Source of the DNA: Pseudomonas sp. SORT22
Lineage (GTDB): Bacteria > Pseudomonadota > Gammaproteobacteria > Pseudomonadales > Pseudomonadaceae
Assembly: GCF_018417635.1 (NCBI RefSeq)
Contig: NZ_CP071007.1
Location: 2,294,501 to 2,358,500, forward strand
DNA length: 64,000 nt
Direction: 5' to 3'
Shown in pieces: positions 8,836 through 18,280 of the stretch. The translations under genes and the position numbers were made by a program. The notes under the pieces are model-generated. The model had not been told where the DNA came from. It did no database searches and was given only the letters and a program-made list of their open reading frames with translations. The first letter of the stretch is position 1. Every line of letters begins with the position of its first letter.

Positions 8836-9759
8836 ATGTATAGCCGTATCAAGGACATCAACCGTTCCGGCGAGATGCAGGTGTTCAGCGAAGTGGTCGG
8901 CGCCGGGACCTTCTCCGAGGCGGCGCGGCGCCTGGACATGACCCCATCGGCAGTCAGCAAGCTGGTCGCGCGCCTGGAGCAACGCCTCGGCGCCCGGCTG
9001 TTGTTGCGCTCGACCCGGCGCCTGGAGCTGACTGCCGAAGGCGAGCGCTTCCATGCCGACAGCCTGCGCATTCTCGAGCAGATCGATAACGCCGAACGCG
9101 ATGTGGCCAATGCTTCACGGCCGAGCGGGCTGATTAACGTCAACAGTAATCTGCCGTTCGGTTTGCATTGCCTGCTGCCGCTGGTGCCGCAGTTTGTCGA
9201 GGCTTACCCGCAGATCATCCTCAACATCGAGCTGACCGATACCGTGGTCGATTTGCTTGAGCGACGGGCCGATGTCGCCATTCGTTCCGGGCCGATGAAG
9301 GCCTCGAGCCTGGTGCAGCGTCATCTGGGGCGCAGTCGCTTGCGCACTGTGGCGGCGCCGGCCTATCTGCAACGCATGGGCACGCCGCAAACGCCGGAGG
9401 ACTTGCTCCGGCACAACCGCCTGGGTTTTGGCTTTCATCGCCAGTCACAGGCGTGGGTGTATCGCGATGGGCAGGGGCAGCGGATTGAGGTGGAGCCTGA
9501 AGGCAACCTGCTGCTCAACGATGGCGAAAGCATGCGCCAGCTGGCCCTGGGCGGCGCGGGGATTGCGCGGCTGGCGGACTTTCATGTTGGCGCCGATATC
9601 GAGGCGGGGCGCCTGGTGCCGCTACTCGAAGCGTTTGAAAGCGCAGAGGTCGACACCCTGCACGCGCTGTTCTTCGGCCCCGGCCGACAATTGCCGCAGC
9701 GGGTGCGGGTGTTTATTGATTTTCTCGTGGAGAAGCTGGATTCGCGGTTTTTCCAGTGA
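8836..9759 (+). CDS. LysR-family transcriptional regulator
   Basis: A 307-residue LysR regulator. The winged helix-turn-helix covers about residues 14-72 (GTFSEAARRLDMTPSAVSKL, then LGARLLLRSTRRLELT) and a substrate-binding domain follows to about 300. LysR proteins commonly control a divergent gene in response to a small effector, and here the divergent MFS exporter is the obvious target. The effector is unknown. Confidence 0.88.
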   Translation: MYSRIKDINRSGEMQVFSEVVGAGTFSEAARRLDMTPSAVSKLVARLEQRLGARLLLRSTRRLELTAEGERFHADSLRILEQIDNAERDVANASRPSGLINVNSNLPFGLHCLLPLVPQFVEAYPQIILNIELTDTVVDLLERRADVAIRSGPMKASSLVQRHLGRSRLRTVAAPAYLQRMGTPQTPEDLLRHNRLGFGFHRQSQAWVYRDGQGQRIEVEPEGNLLLNDGESMRQLALGGAGIARLADFHVGADIEAGRLVPLLEAFESAEVDTLHALFFGPGRQLPQRVRVFIDFLVEKLDSRFFQ

Positions 9760-9783
9760 TCGACGGCAAAGCGGTAGCAGGCA

Positions 9784-11205
9784 TTACTGTCCGCGCCGCC
9801 CATGCTTGACCAGCAACTTCTCAAGCTTCTCCCACAACGCAGGCTCGGTACTGAACGCCACGTTGAAGCGCATCCACCCGGTCGCTTGTGAGTCGACCAT
9901 GAACAACTGCCCAGGGCCGAGCATGATGCCTTGCTCCAGGGCGTCGTCGACCAGCGCCGCGCTGTCGGCGATGGCCGGGTGGCGGGTCCACAGGTACATG
10001 CCTTCATCGCCTTCGATAAAGCGCTCGAAACCCAGCCGCGTGAGCTGTTCGCTGACCTGCTGCTGCGCATCGGCCAGGCGCTGGCGCAGGCGTTTGAGGT
10101 GCTTACGCCAGCGGCCGTCGGTGATGGCCGCGTACACCACCCGTTCCATCACCTGCGAGGTGGTCAGGCCCGAACGCATTTTCAGTTGCAGCAGTTGCTG
10201 CATCAGTTCGGGGTTGGCCAGCATGAAACCGACCCGCACATTCGGCGAGATGCTCTTCGAGTAACTGCCGACGTACACCACCTGCTGCAGGTGATCGAGG
10301 CTGGTCAGGCACGGCAGCGGCTCGTTGATCATGTCGGCGTAGAGGTTGTTTTCCACCAGGCGAAAGCCGTGGCGCGCAGCCAGTTGCAGCAGGCGGTGCA
10401 GTTGCGCCAGCGGCGTGCGCGAGGCGGTCGGGCTGTGCAGGTGCGGCTGGGTGAAGAACACCGTCGGCCGGTGGTGTTCGAGCAGCCGTTCGAGGTGGTC
10501 GAGGTCGTAGCCGTTGGGCGTGCGCGGTACGCCCAGAAGGGTCGCGCCCTGAAAGCGCAAAATGCTCATCAGGTTGGGGTAGCCGGGGTCGTCCACCAGC
10601 ACCACGTCGCCCGGGCGCACCAGGGTGCGCACGGCCAGGTCCAGGGCCTGGCTGGCGCCGTGGGTGAGCATCAGCTGGTTGGGGTTGGCGACGATGCGCA
10701 GGTCCTGTTGCAGGTTCTGCGCGGTGAGGGTACGCAGTTCCAGCAGGCCCATGGGGTCGCCGTAGCCGCTCAGTTCCAGCACGCTGCTGGCGACCTGGCG
10801 CATGCCCCGGCGCAGGCCGTCTTCGAACATCCAGTCGTTGGGCAGCCAGCCGCAGCCGGGCTTGAACGCAAGCTGGCGGCTTTCGAAGATTTGCTGCAGG
10901 TACCACTCGGAGTTGAATTCCGGCTTGCCCGGCGCCGGCTCACTGGCCTGGCTTTCGATCAGCTCGACGGCCGAGCGGTTGACGAAGAACCCGGCATTGC
11001 CGCGGCTGACCAGCAAACCTTGGGCGACCAGGCGGTCGTAGGCTTCGACCACGGTGAATGTACTGACCGAATAGGTGGCGGCGAAGGCCCGGATCGAGGG
11101 CACCTTGGCACCGGGTTTGAGGGTCTGGTTCTCGATCAACTCCCGCAGCCCGTTGATGATCTGGTTGACCAGCGGGGGCGATGCGTCGGGTCGTAATTCA
11201 AGCAT
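9784..11205 (-). CDS. MocR-type regulator: GntR winged helix plus PLP aminotransferase-like domain
   Basis: A 473-residue protein. Residues 1-75 are a GntR winged helix (LKPGAKVPSIRAFAATYSVS, TVVEAYDRLVAQG). Residues 100-470 are a fold-I aminotransferase-like domain with THGASQALDL, DDPGYPN, and the PLP-binding Lys at about 317 in YVGSYSKSISPNVRVGF. MocR proteins, such as GabR, use PLP-amine chemistry to sense an effector and control a neighbouring gene. It is divergent from a GabP-like permease across 445 bases, which makes GABA or a related amine a reasonable effector. That is inference. Confidence 0.88.
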   Translation of the reverse strand: MLELRPDASPPLVNQIINGLRELIENQTLKPGAKVPSIRAFAATYSVSTFTVVEAYDRLVAQGLLVSRGNAGFFVNRSAVELIESQASEPAPGKPEFNSEWYLQQIFESRQLAFKPGCGWLPNDWMFEDGLRRGMRQVASSVLELSGYGDPMGLLELRTLTAQNLQQDLRIVANPNQLMLTHGASQALDLAVRTLVRPGDVVLVDDPGYPNLMSILRFQGATLLGVPRTPNGYDLDHLERLLEHHRPTVFFTQPHLHSPTASRTPLAQLHRLLQLAARHGFRLVENNLYADMINEPLPCLTSLDHLQQVVYVGSYSKSISPNVRVGFMLANPELMQQLLQLKMRSGLTTSQVMERVVYAAITDGRWRKHLKRLRQRLADAQQQVSEQLTRLGFERFIEGDEGMYLWTRHPAIADSAALVDDALEQGIMLGPGQLFMVDSQATGWMRFNVAFSTEPALWEKLEKLLVKHGRRGQ

Positions 11206-11650
11206 GGGGAAGCTGTGCCTTCAGGTGTGCGTAACGCCGGGCGCCTGCAGGAAAACGCGGTGTACTGCATCGGCGGCCTGTACAGTGCAGTGGATTTTTC
11301 ATCGCGCTGTGCATGGCTCTATGTGTCGGACATTTTTACATTAGGGGTCTGTTATCGCTAGCTAAAGCACGTTGAAGCAGTATGAATAATCACAATGACA
11401 CACATGCTTTCACCCTTGGGCACCGCCCAACCGCTCCTTGCGCACAGGTGGCACTGACCCGCCATCGCGCCATTGCACCGTTCAATCCGACCAGAGGTAA
11501 TCCGCTGGCCCTGTGAGCAGCGTCGCCGACCCATGACTTGGGCCGGGCGATTGCGGCTGCCCGCACCTTTACCGATTCGAATGGGTGAGACCGCTGTAGC
11601 AGGCGGTGTCACGAGTTTCCTTGCATAAAAAGAACACGAGGTAGCTACTG
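11206..11650. promoter_or_regulatory. 445-base divergent control region of the MocR and GabP-like genes
   Basis: No convincing gene is present. The notable element is a direct repeat on the minus strand, TGCActGTACA and TGCAgTACA, covering about 11261-11289 on the plus strand, with centres roughly 20 bases apart. Direct repeats are typical MocR/GabR binding sites. The permease has a modest ribosome site (cgaggt, about 8 bases before ATG 11651). I could not place a convincing -35/-10 pair. Confidence 0.4.
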
Positions 11651-13069
11651 ATGGACGCAACATCCACATCCACTTCCACAGCGAAGGTGGAGCACGAGAG
11701 CAAGCTCAGCGCTTCGCTCAAGTCTCGCCACCTGACCATGATGTCGATCGCCGGGGTTATCGGCGGGGCATTGTTCGTCGGCTCCGGCAGTGTGATACAC
11801 AGCGCTGGCCCTGCGGCCATCCTGGCCTACCTGGCCGGCGGCATCCTGGTGGTGCTGATCATGCGCATGCTCGGTGAAATGGCGACTTCATCGCCCGACA
11901 CCGGCTCGTTCTCCACCTACGCCGAGCGCGCCATCGGCCGCTGGGCGGGCTTTACCATCGGCTGGTTGTACTGGTGGTTCTGGGTGATTTTGATGGCCTG
12001 GGAAGCCTACGTCGCCGGCAAGATTCTGCACGGCTGGTTCCCGTCGATCAGCGTCAACGTGTTCGTCCTGGCCACCACCCTGGTGCTGATCAGCGTCAAC
12101 TTCTTCAACGTCAAGCACTACGGCGAGTTCGAGTTCTGGTTCGCCTTGATAAAGGTGGTGGCGATCATCTGTTTCCTGGTGGTCTGCGGGTTGGCGGTAG
12201 TCAACCTGTGGCCCACCGGTGAAGTCCACGGCCTGAGCAACCTCACCGCCCAAGGCTTCATGCCCAACGGCATGGAGGCGGTGGTGGTGGCCATGCTCGG
12301 GGTGATGTTCGCCTTCCTCGGCGCCGAAATCGTCACCATCGCTGCCGCCGAGTCGAAGAACCCGTCCGAGCAGATCGTCAAGGCGACCAACTCGGTGGTC
12401 TGGCGGGTGTGCCTGTTCTACGTCGGCTCGATCTTCCTGATCGTCGCCCTGGTGCCGTGGAACGACCCGCTGATGGGCACCTCGGGTTACGGCTCGTACC
12501 GTCGTACCCTGGAGCTGCTGGGTATTCCGGGTGCGGAATTTGTGATGAACTTCGTGGTGCTGACTTCGGTAAGCAGCTGCCTGATCTCGGCGCACTACAC
12601 CGCCTCGCGCATGCTGTTCTCGCTGTCGACCCGTGGTGATGCGCCGTCGTTCTTCAAGATCACCCGTGCCGGTACCGGCGTGCCGGTGTTCTCGATCATC
12701 GGTTCGTGCTCGGTGGCGGTGTTCGTGGCCCTGATCAACTTCAGCGAAACCCTGCGCCCGAAAGACGTGCTCGACGTGCTGATGAACACCACCGGCATGA
12801 TCGCCTTGCTGGTGTACCTGGTGATCGCCTTCTCGCAACTGAAGATGCGCCGCAAGCTCGAAGCCGAGGGCAAGCCGATCCGCCTGAAAATGTGGCTGTT
12901 CCCGTGGCTGACCTACCTGGTGATCGTGTTCATCATCGGCTGCCTGGTAACCATGGCCTTTGTCCCGGACTACCAGGTGCTGGTGTTCTCCACCGGTGCG
13001 GCGGCGATTGTCGTGGCCCTGATGGGCGCGGTGTTGCACGTGCGGGCGGCGAAAAAAGCGCTGTCCTGA
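11651..13069 (+). CDS. gabP: GabP-like amino acid/GABA permease (APC family)
   Basis: A 472-residue APC permease with 12 predicted helices. It closely matches E. coli GabP as I recall it: LKSRHLTMMSIAGVIGGALF, PDTGSFSTYAERAIGRWAGF, TIGWLYWWFWV, NVKHYGEFEFWFALIKV, GAEIVTIAAAESKNP and TASRMLFSLSTRGDAP. The family imports GABA or related amino acids with protons. The N-terminus is longer and Thr/Ser-rich. It is transcribed away from a MocR regulator. GABA is the best guess; a related omega-amino acid is possible. Confidence 0.8.
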   Translation: MDATSTSTSTAKVEHESKLSASLKSRHLTMMSIAGVIGGALFVGSGSVIHSAGPAAILAYLAGGILVVLIMRMLGEMATSSPDTGSFSTYAERAIGRWAGFTIGWLYWWFWVILMAWEAYVAGKILHGWFPSISVNVFVLATTLVLISVNFFNVKHYGEFEFWFALIKVVAIICFLVVCGLAVVNLWPTGEVHGLSNLTAQGFMPNGMEAVVVAMLGVMFAFLGAEIVTIAAAESKNPSEQIVKATNSVVWRVCLFYVGSIFLIVALVPWNDPLMGTSGYGSYRRTLELLGIPGAEFVMNFVVLTSVSSCLISAHYTASRMLFSLSTRGDAPSFFKITRAGTGVPVFSIIGSCSVAVFVALINFSETLRPKDVLDVLMNTTGMIALLVYLVIAFSQLKMRRKLEAEGKPIRLKMWLFPWLTYLVIVFIIGCLVTMAFVPDYQVLVFSTGAAAIVVALMGAVLHVRAAKKALS

Positions 13070-13088
13070 AGCACCCGCGATTTGGCCC

Positions 13089-13982
13089 TCAAGTTACCCG
13101 CAAAATCTCCCCCACCAACCAGCCCAGCGCGCGGTCCTGCCCGCGCTGGGCCAGGTGCACCAGCTCAAGCTCGAACGCCTCCAGCGCAAACGGCAAGTCA
13201 TGCAGCTGCAACGGCAGCAGCGTGGCGAAGTGACGTGCCAGTTGCGTCGGCAGCACCACGCACAAGTCCGACGCCGCCACCAGGTGCGCCGCCTGCAGGT
13301 AGTTGGGCGTGGTGTAGACGATCTGCCGCGCCAGGCCTTGTTCCCCCAGCCATTGATCGACCATGCCGCGGGTCTGCCCGCCATGCACCCAGAGGTGGCG
13401 CAGACGCAGGAAGGTGTCCAGATCCAGTGCGCCGTTCACCAGCGGATGATCCTGGCGCAGGGCAATCTGCAAGGTCTCGTTGCGCCAGTGATGACGGGCA
13501 AAGCGCGCCGGAATTTCATCGAAGCGTCCCAGCACCAGGTCCAGCTGGCCACGGTCGAGGGCATCCACCGGCAGGCTTGGCGCCAGCGGGGCGATGTCCA
13601 GGCGCAGGTTCGGCGCGCGCTCCTGCAGGCGGCGCAGCAGGCCGGGCATGCACAGCTGTTCGACGAAGTCGGTCATGGCAATGCGAAAGGTCTGCCGGCT
13701 CAGGTGCGGGTCGAAGCTTTCACCGACATTCAGCGTTTGCTCGATCTGCTGCAGCGCCGAGCGGATCGGGCCTTCCAGGGCCAGGGCCTTGGGCGTCGGT
13801 TGCATGCGCCGGCCGATGCGCACCAGCAGCGGGTCGTCGAGCAGTTCGCGCAGGCGCGCCAGGGCGTTGCTCACCGTCGGCTGGCTGAGGGCCAGGCGCT
13901 CGGCGGCGCGCGAGACATTCTGCTCGCGCAGCAGCACGTCGAGGATGCGCAGCAGGTTGAGGTCGAAGGTGGATATATTCAT
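13089..13982 (-). CDS. LysR regulator of the adjacent acyl-CoA operon (PP_2046-like)
   Basis: A 297-residue LysR regulator: winged helix at about 6-64 (QNVSRAAERLALSQPTVSNA), then an effector domain. The reading frame stays open far upstream, antisense to the next gene, but only the part from ATG 13982 is LysR-like; another ATG at 14000 is possible. It is divergent from the five-gene operon at 14079-19908. In P. putida KT2440, the LysR gene PP_2046 lies beside an operon of the same composition and, as I recall, mutations in it raise expression during adaptation to 1,4-butanediol. Same role here is inferred from gene order. Confidence 0.85.
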   Translation of the reverse strand: MNISTFDLNLLRILDVLLREQNVSRAAERLALSQPTVSNALARLRELLDDPLLVRIGRRMQPTPKALALEGPIRSALQQIEQTLNVGESFDPHLSRQTFRIAMTDFVEQLCMPGLLRRLQERAPNLRLDIAPLAPSLPVDALDRGQLDLVLGRFDEIPARFARHHWRNETLQIALRQDHPLVNGALDLDTFLRLRHLWVHGGQTRGMVDQWLGEQGLARQIVYTTPNYLQAAHLVAASDLCVVLPTQLARHFATLLPLQLHDLPFALEAFELELVHLAQRGQDRALGWLVGEILRVT

Positions 13983-14005
13983 ATTGCAAATATCACACAT
14001 ATGAA
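13978..14005. promoter_or_regulatory. Putative LysR operator at the divergent promoter
   Basis: Inverted repeat ttcatat-N14-atatgaa with an inner dyad atatt-gca-aatat (13981-13993), in an AT-rich patch that overlaps the LysR start codon and lies about 75 bases before the operon start. The position fits autoregulation plus operon activation. Confidence 0.4.
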
Positions 14006-14078
14006 AATGAAATTTCTCAAATAGTAGGCAGCTGCTTAGGGTGTCGGCAATCCTTCTTTTCGACTTAGGGGTGCCGGT

Positions 14079-15317
14079 GTGAGCAACGACTTCGATGTGC
14101 AGCAGGCCGCAGTGATAGGGGCGGGGACCATGGGCCGGGGGATTGTCATCAGCCTGGCCAGTGCCGGCATTCCGGTGTTGTGGCTCGATGCCAGCGCACA
14201 GATGGTCAGCGCCGGCCTGAAGATGGCTGCCGACACCTGGGCCCATCAGGTGGTCAAGGGCCGTATCAGCCAGGCGCAGGCCGAACAGAACCTGGCGCGC
14301 ATTCGGCCGGTGGACGACTACGCAGCGCTGGCCGATGTCGACCTGGTGATCGAGGCGGTGTACGAGAACCTCGAGCTCAAGCAGGAAATCTTCCGCACCC
14401 TGGACCGCACCCTCAAGCCCGGCGCGATCCTCGCCAGCAACACCTCGGCGCTGGATATCGACGCCATTGTCGCCGTCACCCAGCGCCCGCAGCAGGTACT
14501 GGGCCTGCACTTTTTCAGCCCTGCGCACATCATGAAACTGCTGGAAATCGTTCGCGGCCAGCACACCTCGGCGGCCGTGCTCGAGCAGGCCAAAATCTTG
14601 GGCCAGCGCCTGGGCAAGATCGCCGTGGTGGCTGGCAACTGCCGCGGCTTTATCGGCAACCGCATGCTTAAAACCTATGCCGACGAGGCGCGCAAGATGC
14701 TCCTCGAAGGCGCGCTGCCCCACCAGGTCGATGGCGCCTTGCAGGCGTTCGGTTTTGCCATGGGCCCGTTTCGCATGTACGACGTGGTCGGTGTCGACCT
14801 TGAATGGCGCGCGCGCCAATTGGCCGGGCAGGGCATGGACAGCCCGCTGGTGCAGGTCGACAACGCCCTGTGCGAGCTCGGCCGCTTCGGTCAGAAGGCC
14901 GGCCGTGGTTACTACCAGTACGCCGAGGGCAGCCGCGAGGCCGAGCACGACCCAGAGGTCGATGCCCTGATCGAGCGTGTTTCTGCCGGCCTGGGCTATC
15001 GCCGCCGGCTGATCAGCGCCCCGGAAATCGTCGAGCGCAGCCTGCTGGCGCTGGTCAACGAAGGGGCGAAGATCCTCGAAGAGAACATTGCCGCCAACAG
15101 CCACGACATCGATCGGGTCTACCTCAATGGCTACGGCTTCCCGGCCGCGGTTGGCGGGCCGATGCGCTGGGCTGACAGCCAGGGCCTGGCCTCGATCCAG
15201 GAACGTCTGGAGCGCCTGCAGCGCATGCTGGGTGAACATTGGCGGCCAGCGCCGCTGATTGCCCGCTTGGTCGCCGCCGGCAAAGACTTTGCCGTTGTCC
15301 AGGAGGGCCGGGCATGA
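14079..15317 (+). CDS. 3-hydroxyacyl-CoA dehydrogenase
   Basis: A 412-residue NAD-dependent enzyme that oxidises (S)-3-hydroxyacyl-CoA to 3-ketoacyl-CoA. Residues 7-190 form the Rossmann domain (AAVIGAGTMGRGIV; LVIEAVYENLELK; SNTSALDI; HFFSPAHIMKLLEIV with the catalytic-region His; GNCRGFIGNRML). Two C-terminal 3HCDH domains follow (KAGRGYYQY; NGYGFPAAVGGPM). There is no crotonase domain, so it is a stand-alone dehydrogenase. It starts at GTG 14079 with TAGGGG upstream, and its stop overlaps the next start (ATGA at 15314). First gene of the operon, divergent from the LysR gene. Confidence 0.88.
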   Translation: MSNDFDVQQAAVIGAGTMGRGIVISLASAGIPVLWLDASAQMVSAGLKMAADTWAHQVVKGRISQAQAEQNLARIRPVDDYAALADVDLVIEAVYENLELKQEIFRTLDRTLKPGAILASNTSALDIDAIVAVTQRPQQVLGLHFFSPAHIMKLLEIVRGQHTSAAVLEQAKILGQRLGKIAVVAGNCRGFIGNRMLKTYADEARKMLLEGALPHQVDGALQAFGFAMGPFRMYDVVGVDLEWRARQLAGQGMDSPLVQVDNALCELGRFGQKAGRGYYQYAEGSREAEHDPEVDALIERVSAGLGYRRRLISAPEIVERSLLALVNEGAKILEENIAANSHDIDRVYLNGYGFPAAVGGPMRWADSQGLASIQERLERLQRMLGEHWRPAPLIARLVAAGKDFAVVQEGRA

Positions 15318-17077
15318 GCTATCAGGCACCGCTGCGCGATATGCGGTTCGTGCTGCACGAGCTGTTCGATGTCAGTGGCCATTGCCAGCAACTGGGCAAC
15401 GGCCTGGACCGCGAAACCATCGATGGTGTACTCGAGGAGGGCGCCCGTTTTGCCGCCGAAGTGGTCGCACCGCTGAACCGCAACAGTGACGAGCAGGGCT
15501 GCCGCTTACAGGACGGTCAGGTGACCACGCCCGATGGCTTTCGCCAGGCCTACAAACGCTACGTCGAGCAGGGCTGGGCGAGCATGACCGGGCCGCTGGA
15601 TTTCGGCGGCCAGGGTTTTCCACAAATGGTTTCGGCCAGTTTTCACGAGATGCTGATGGCCGCGTCGCTGTCTTTTCGCATCTACTCCGGGCTCACCGAA
15701 GGCACGGTGCTGGCGCTGGATCGCCATGGCAGCGCCGCGCTCAAGCAACGCTACCTGGCGCAACTGGTCAGCGGTGAATGGACCGGCACTATGTGCCTTA
15801 CCGAGCCCCAGGCCGGCACCGACCTGGCCCTGTTGCGTACCCGCGCCATGCCCCAGGCCGACGGCAGCTACCAGCTCAGTGGCAGCAAGATTTTCATCAG
15901 CGGCGGCGAGCAGGACCTGAGCGCCAACATCATCCACCTGGTGCTGGCGCGTTTGCCCGACGCACCGCCCGGGGTCAAGGGCATCAGCCTGTTCCTGGTG
16001 CCCAAGCGGCTGGTCAACGCCGACGGCACCCTCGGCGCGCGCAACGCTTTGAGTTGCGGCGCGCTGGAACACAAGATGGGCATCAAGGGCGCCTCCACCT
16101 GTGTGATGAACTTCGACGGCGCCAGCGGCTGGCTGGTGGGCGAGGCCAACCAGGGCCTGGCCTGCATGTTCACCATGATGAACGACGCACGCTTTCAGGT
16201 CGGCCTGCAGGGCCTGGGCATTGCCGAGGCGGCGTTCCAGGGCGGCCTGGTATATGCCCGCGAGCGCTTGCAGTCGCGGGCCATCGGCGGCGCCAAGGCG
16301 CCGAACAAAGCCGCCGACCCGATCATCGTCCACCCCGATGTTCGGCGCATGCTGCTGACCCAGAAAACCCTCAGCGAAGGCTGCCGCATGCTCGCCGCCT
16401 ACACCGCGCGCCAGCTCGATCTTGAACACCATTGCAGTGCTGCAAAACGTCGCGCCGCCTTGCTGATCCCGATCGTCAAAGCCTTCTTCACCGACTGCGG
16501 CCAGGAAGTCGCCAGCCTCGGCGTGCAGCTCTACGGCGGGCATGGCTTTATCCGCGAGTGGGGCATGGAGCAGTTGATGCGCGACAGCCGCATCACCCAG
16601 CTGTACGAGGGCACCAACGGCATCCAGGCCCTGGACCTGGTTCGCCGCAAGCTGCTCGGCGATGGCGGCAGTGAGCTCAATGCGCTGATCGATGAGCTGG
16701 CAACGCAGGTAAACCAGGCTACCCGTCAGGCGCAGATGGCCGAGCGGGTAGGGCAGTGCCTGCAGCAGTGGCGGGCGCTGGGCGAGTCGGTGTTGCAGGC
16801 CTGCCGCCACGACCCGGAAGAGATCGGCGCGGTGTCGGTGGATTTTCTCGCCTACTCGGCCTATGTGTTGTTGGCGGCCTTGTGGCTGCAAGCGGCAGAG
16901 CGCGCCAGCGCGGCCCTGGCGGCCGGTAGCAGCGAGGCGGCGTTCTACCAGGCCAAGCTGCAGGCGGCGGACTTTTACCTGCGCAGAGTCTTGCCCCGTG
17001 CTGGCGCCCACCGTGAAGCCTTGCTGGCCGGTGCTGGTTGCCTGATGAGCCTGCCGGAGTCCGATTTCGCTTTCTGA
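15314..17077 (+). CDS. Acyl-CoA dehydrogenase with extended C-terminus
   Basis: A 587-residue flavoenzyme that introduces the alpha-beta double bond into acyl-CoA and passes electrons to ETF. Recognisable parts: CLTEPQAGTDLALLRTRA (FAD/substrate), KIFISGGEQDL, NDARFQVGLQGLGIAEAAFQ, YGGHGFIREWGMEQLMRDSR, then YEGTNGIQALDLVRRKL with the usual catalytic Glu. A C-terminal helical extension makes it about 200 residues longer than short-chain enzymes. It starts at ATG 15314, overlapping the preceding stop; an earlier in-frame ATG at 15239 lies inside the previous gene. Second gene of the operon. Confidence 0.88.
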   Translation: MSYQAPLRDMRFVLHELFDVSGHCQQLGNGLDRETIDGVLEEGARFAAEVVAPLNRNSDEQGCRLQDGQVTTPDGFRQAYKRYVEQGWASMTGPLDFGGQGFPQMVSASFHEMLMAASLSFRIYSGLTEGTVLALDRHGSAALKQRYLAQLVSGEWTGTMCLTEPQAGTDLALLRTRAMPQADGSYQLSGSKIFISGGEQDLSANIIHLVLARLPDAPPGVKGISLFLVPKRLVNADGTLGARNALSCGALEHKMGIKGASTCVMNFDGASGWLVGEANQGLACMFTMMNDARFQVGLQGLGIAEAAFQGGLVYARERLQSRAIGGAKAPNKAADPIIVHPDVRRMLLTQKTLSEGCRMLAAYTARQLDLEHHCSAAKRRAALLIPIVKAFFTDCGQEVASLGVQLYGGHGFIREWGMEQLMRDSRITQLYEGTNGIQALDLVRRKLLGDGGSELNALIDELATQVNQATRQAQMAERVGQCLQQWRALGESVLQACRHDPEEIGAVSVDFLAYSAYVLLAALWLQAAERASAALAAGSSEAAFYQAKLQAADFYLRRVLPRAGAHREALLAGAGCLMSLPESDFAF

Positions 17078-17116
17078 TTTACCTGCGGGCATCACAACAA
17101 CAACGAGGGACGCCGC

Positions 17117-18280
17117 ATGCACTCATTCAGTTTTGCTACCACCGCGCAGATCCTCTGCGAAGCCGGCGCCGCCTTGCGCCTGGCCAGCCTGTGCCGCGAG
17201 CGGGGGGCGCGGGCGGTGTTGATCGTCACCGACCCGGGCATTGCCCGCCTGGGTTTGCTCGAGCCGCTGCTGCCCGCTTTTGCCCAGCACGGCCTGGCCG
17301 TAGAGGTGTTCGACCAGGTGCAGGCCGACCCGCCGCAAGCCTGTGTGCTGGAGGTGGTGTTGCAGGCGCGGGCGATGCACGCCGACCTGATCGTCGGCTT
17401 TGGCGGCGGCAGCTCCATGGACGTCGCCAAGCTGGTGGCGCTGCTGGCGCACCCGCAATGCCAGCAACTGCTCAGCGATATCTATGGCGTCGACCAGGCC
17501 CGTGGCCGGCGCTTGCCGTTGATCCAGGTACCGACCACCGCCGGCACCGGTTCGGAAGTCACCCCGATTGCCATCGTCACCACTGGCGAGCACAGCAAGA
17601 TGGGCGTGGTCTCCAACCTGTTGCTGCCCGATCTTGCGCTGCTCGACGCCGACCTGACCCTCGGCCTGCCGCCAGCCGTTACCGCTGCGACCGGCATCGA
17701 CGCCATGGTTCATGCCATCGAAGCCTACACCAGCAAGCTCAAGCGCAACCCGTTGTCCAACCTGCTGGCCCGCGAGGCGTTGAAGTTGCTGGCGGGCAAT
17801 CTTGACCAGGCGGTGCACAAGGGCAGCAACCGCGAGGCGCGCCAGGCCATGTTGCTGGGCGCGTGCCTGGCCGGTCAGGCGTTTGCCAACGCGCCGGTGG
17901 CGGCGGTGCATGCGCTGGCCTATCCGCTGGGCGGGCATTTTCATATCCCCCACGGGCTGTCCAACGCCCTGGTGCTGCCCCATGTGCTGCGCTTCAACGC
18001 TGAAGCGGCGGCGCCCCTGTATGCCGAGCTGGCGCCGCTGCTGCTGGGTGAGCGCCTGCGCGCCGGCGATGTGCACAGCCTCACCGCGCAGTTGATCGAT
18101 GAGCTGGCGGAACTGAGCCCGCGTTGCGGCCTGCCGAGCCGTTTGCGCGATGCCGGTGTGCCTGAGGGCAGCCTCGAACAGCTGGCCCGCGATGCCATGC
18201 AACAGCAACGCCTGCTGGTCAACAACCCGCGCGAGCTCAGTGAAGCCGATGCCCTGGCAATTTATCGGGAGGCGTTCTGA
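17117..18280 (+). CDS. Iron-containing alcohol dehydrogenase
   Basis: A 387-residue group III alcohol dehydrogenase. GFGGGSSMDVAK (about 94-105) is the nucleotide motif, PTTAGTGSEVTP the family signature, and GIDAMVHAIEAYTS plus VHALAYPLGGHFHIPHG supply the Asp and His metal ligands. It interconverts an alcohol or hydroxyacid and its aldehyde with NAD(P). It lies 39 bases after the acyl-CoA dehydrogenase gene and overlaps the thioesterase start by one base. In a C4-diol pathway it could oxidise a terminal hydroxyl. That is inference. Confidence 0.87.
   Translation: MHSFSFATTAQILCEAGAALRLASLCRERGARAVLIVTDPGIARLGLLEPLLPAFAQHGLAVEVFDQVQADPPQACVLEVVLQARAMHADLIVGFGGGSSMDVAKLVALLAHPQCQQLLSDIYGVDQARGRRLPLIQVPTTAGTGSEVTPIAIVTTGEHSKMGVVSNLLLPDLALLDADLTLGLPPAVTAATGIDAMVHAIEAYTSKLKRNPLSNLLAREALKLLAGNLDQAVHKGSNREARQAMLLGACLAGQAFANAPVAAVHALAYPLGGHFHIPHGLSNALVLPHVLRFNAEAAAPLYAELAPLLLGERLRAGDVHSLTAQLIDELAELSPRCGLPSRLRDAGVPEGSLEQLARDAMQQQRLLVNNPRELSEADALAIYREAF

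Noticed and set aside
13983..15329. N-terminal extension of the LysR frame to 746 residues
   Set aside because: The added part is antisense to the 3-hydroxyacyl-CoA dehydrogenase gene and has no domain; LysR proteins are about 300 residues.
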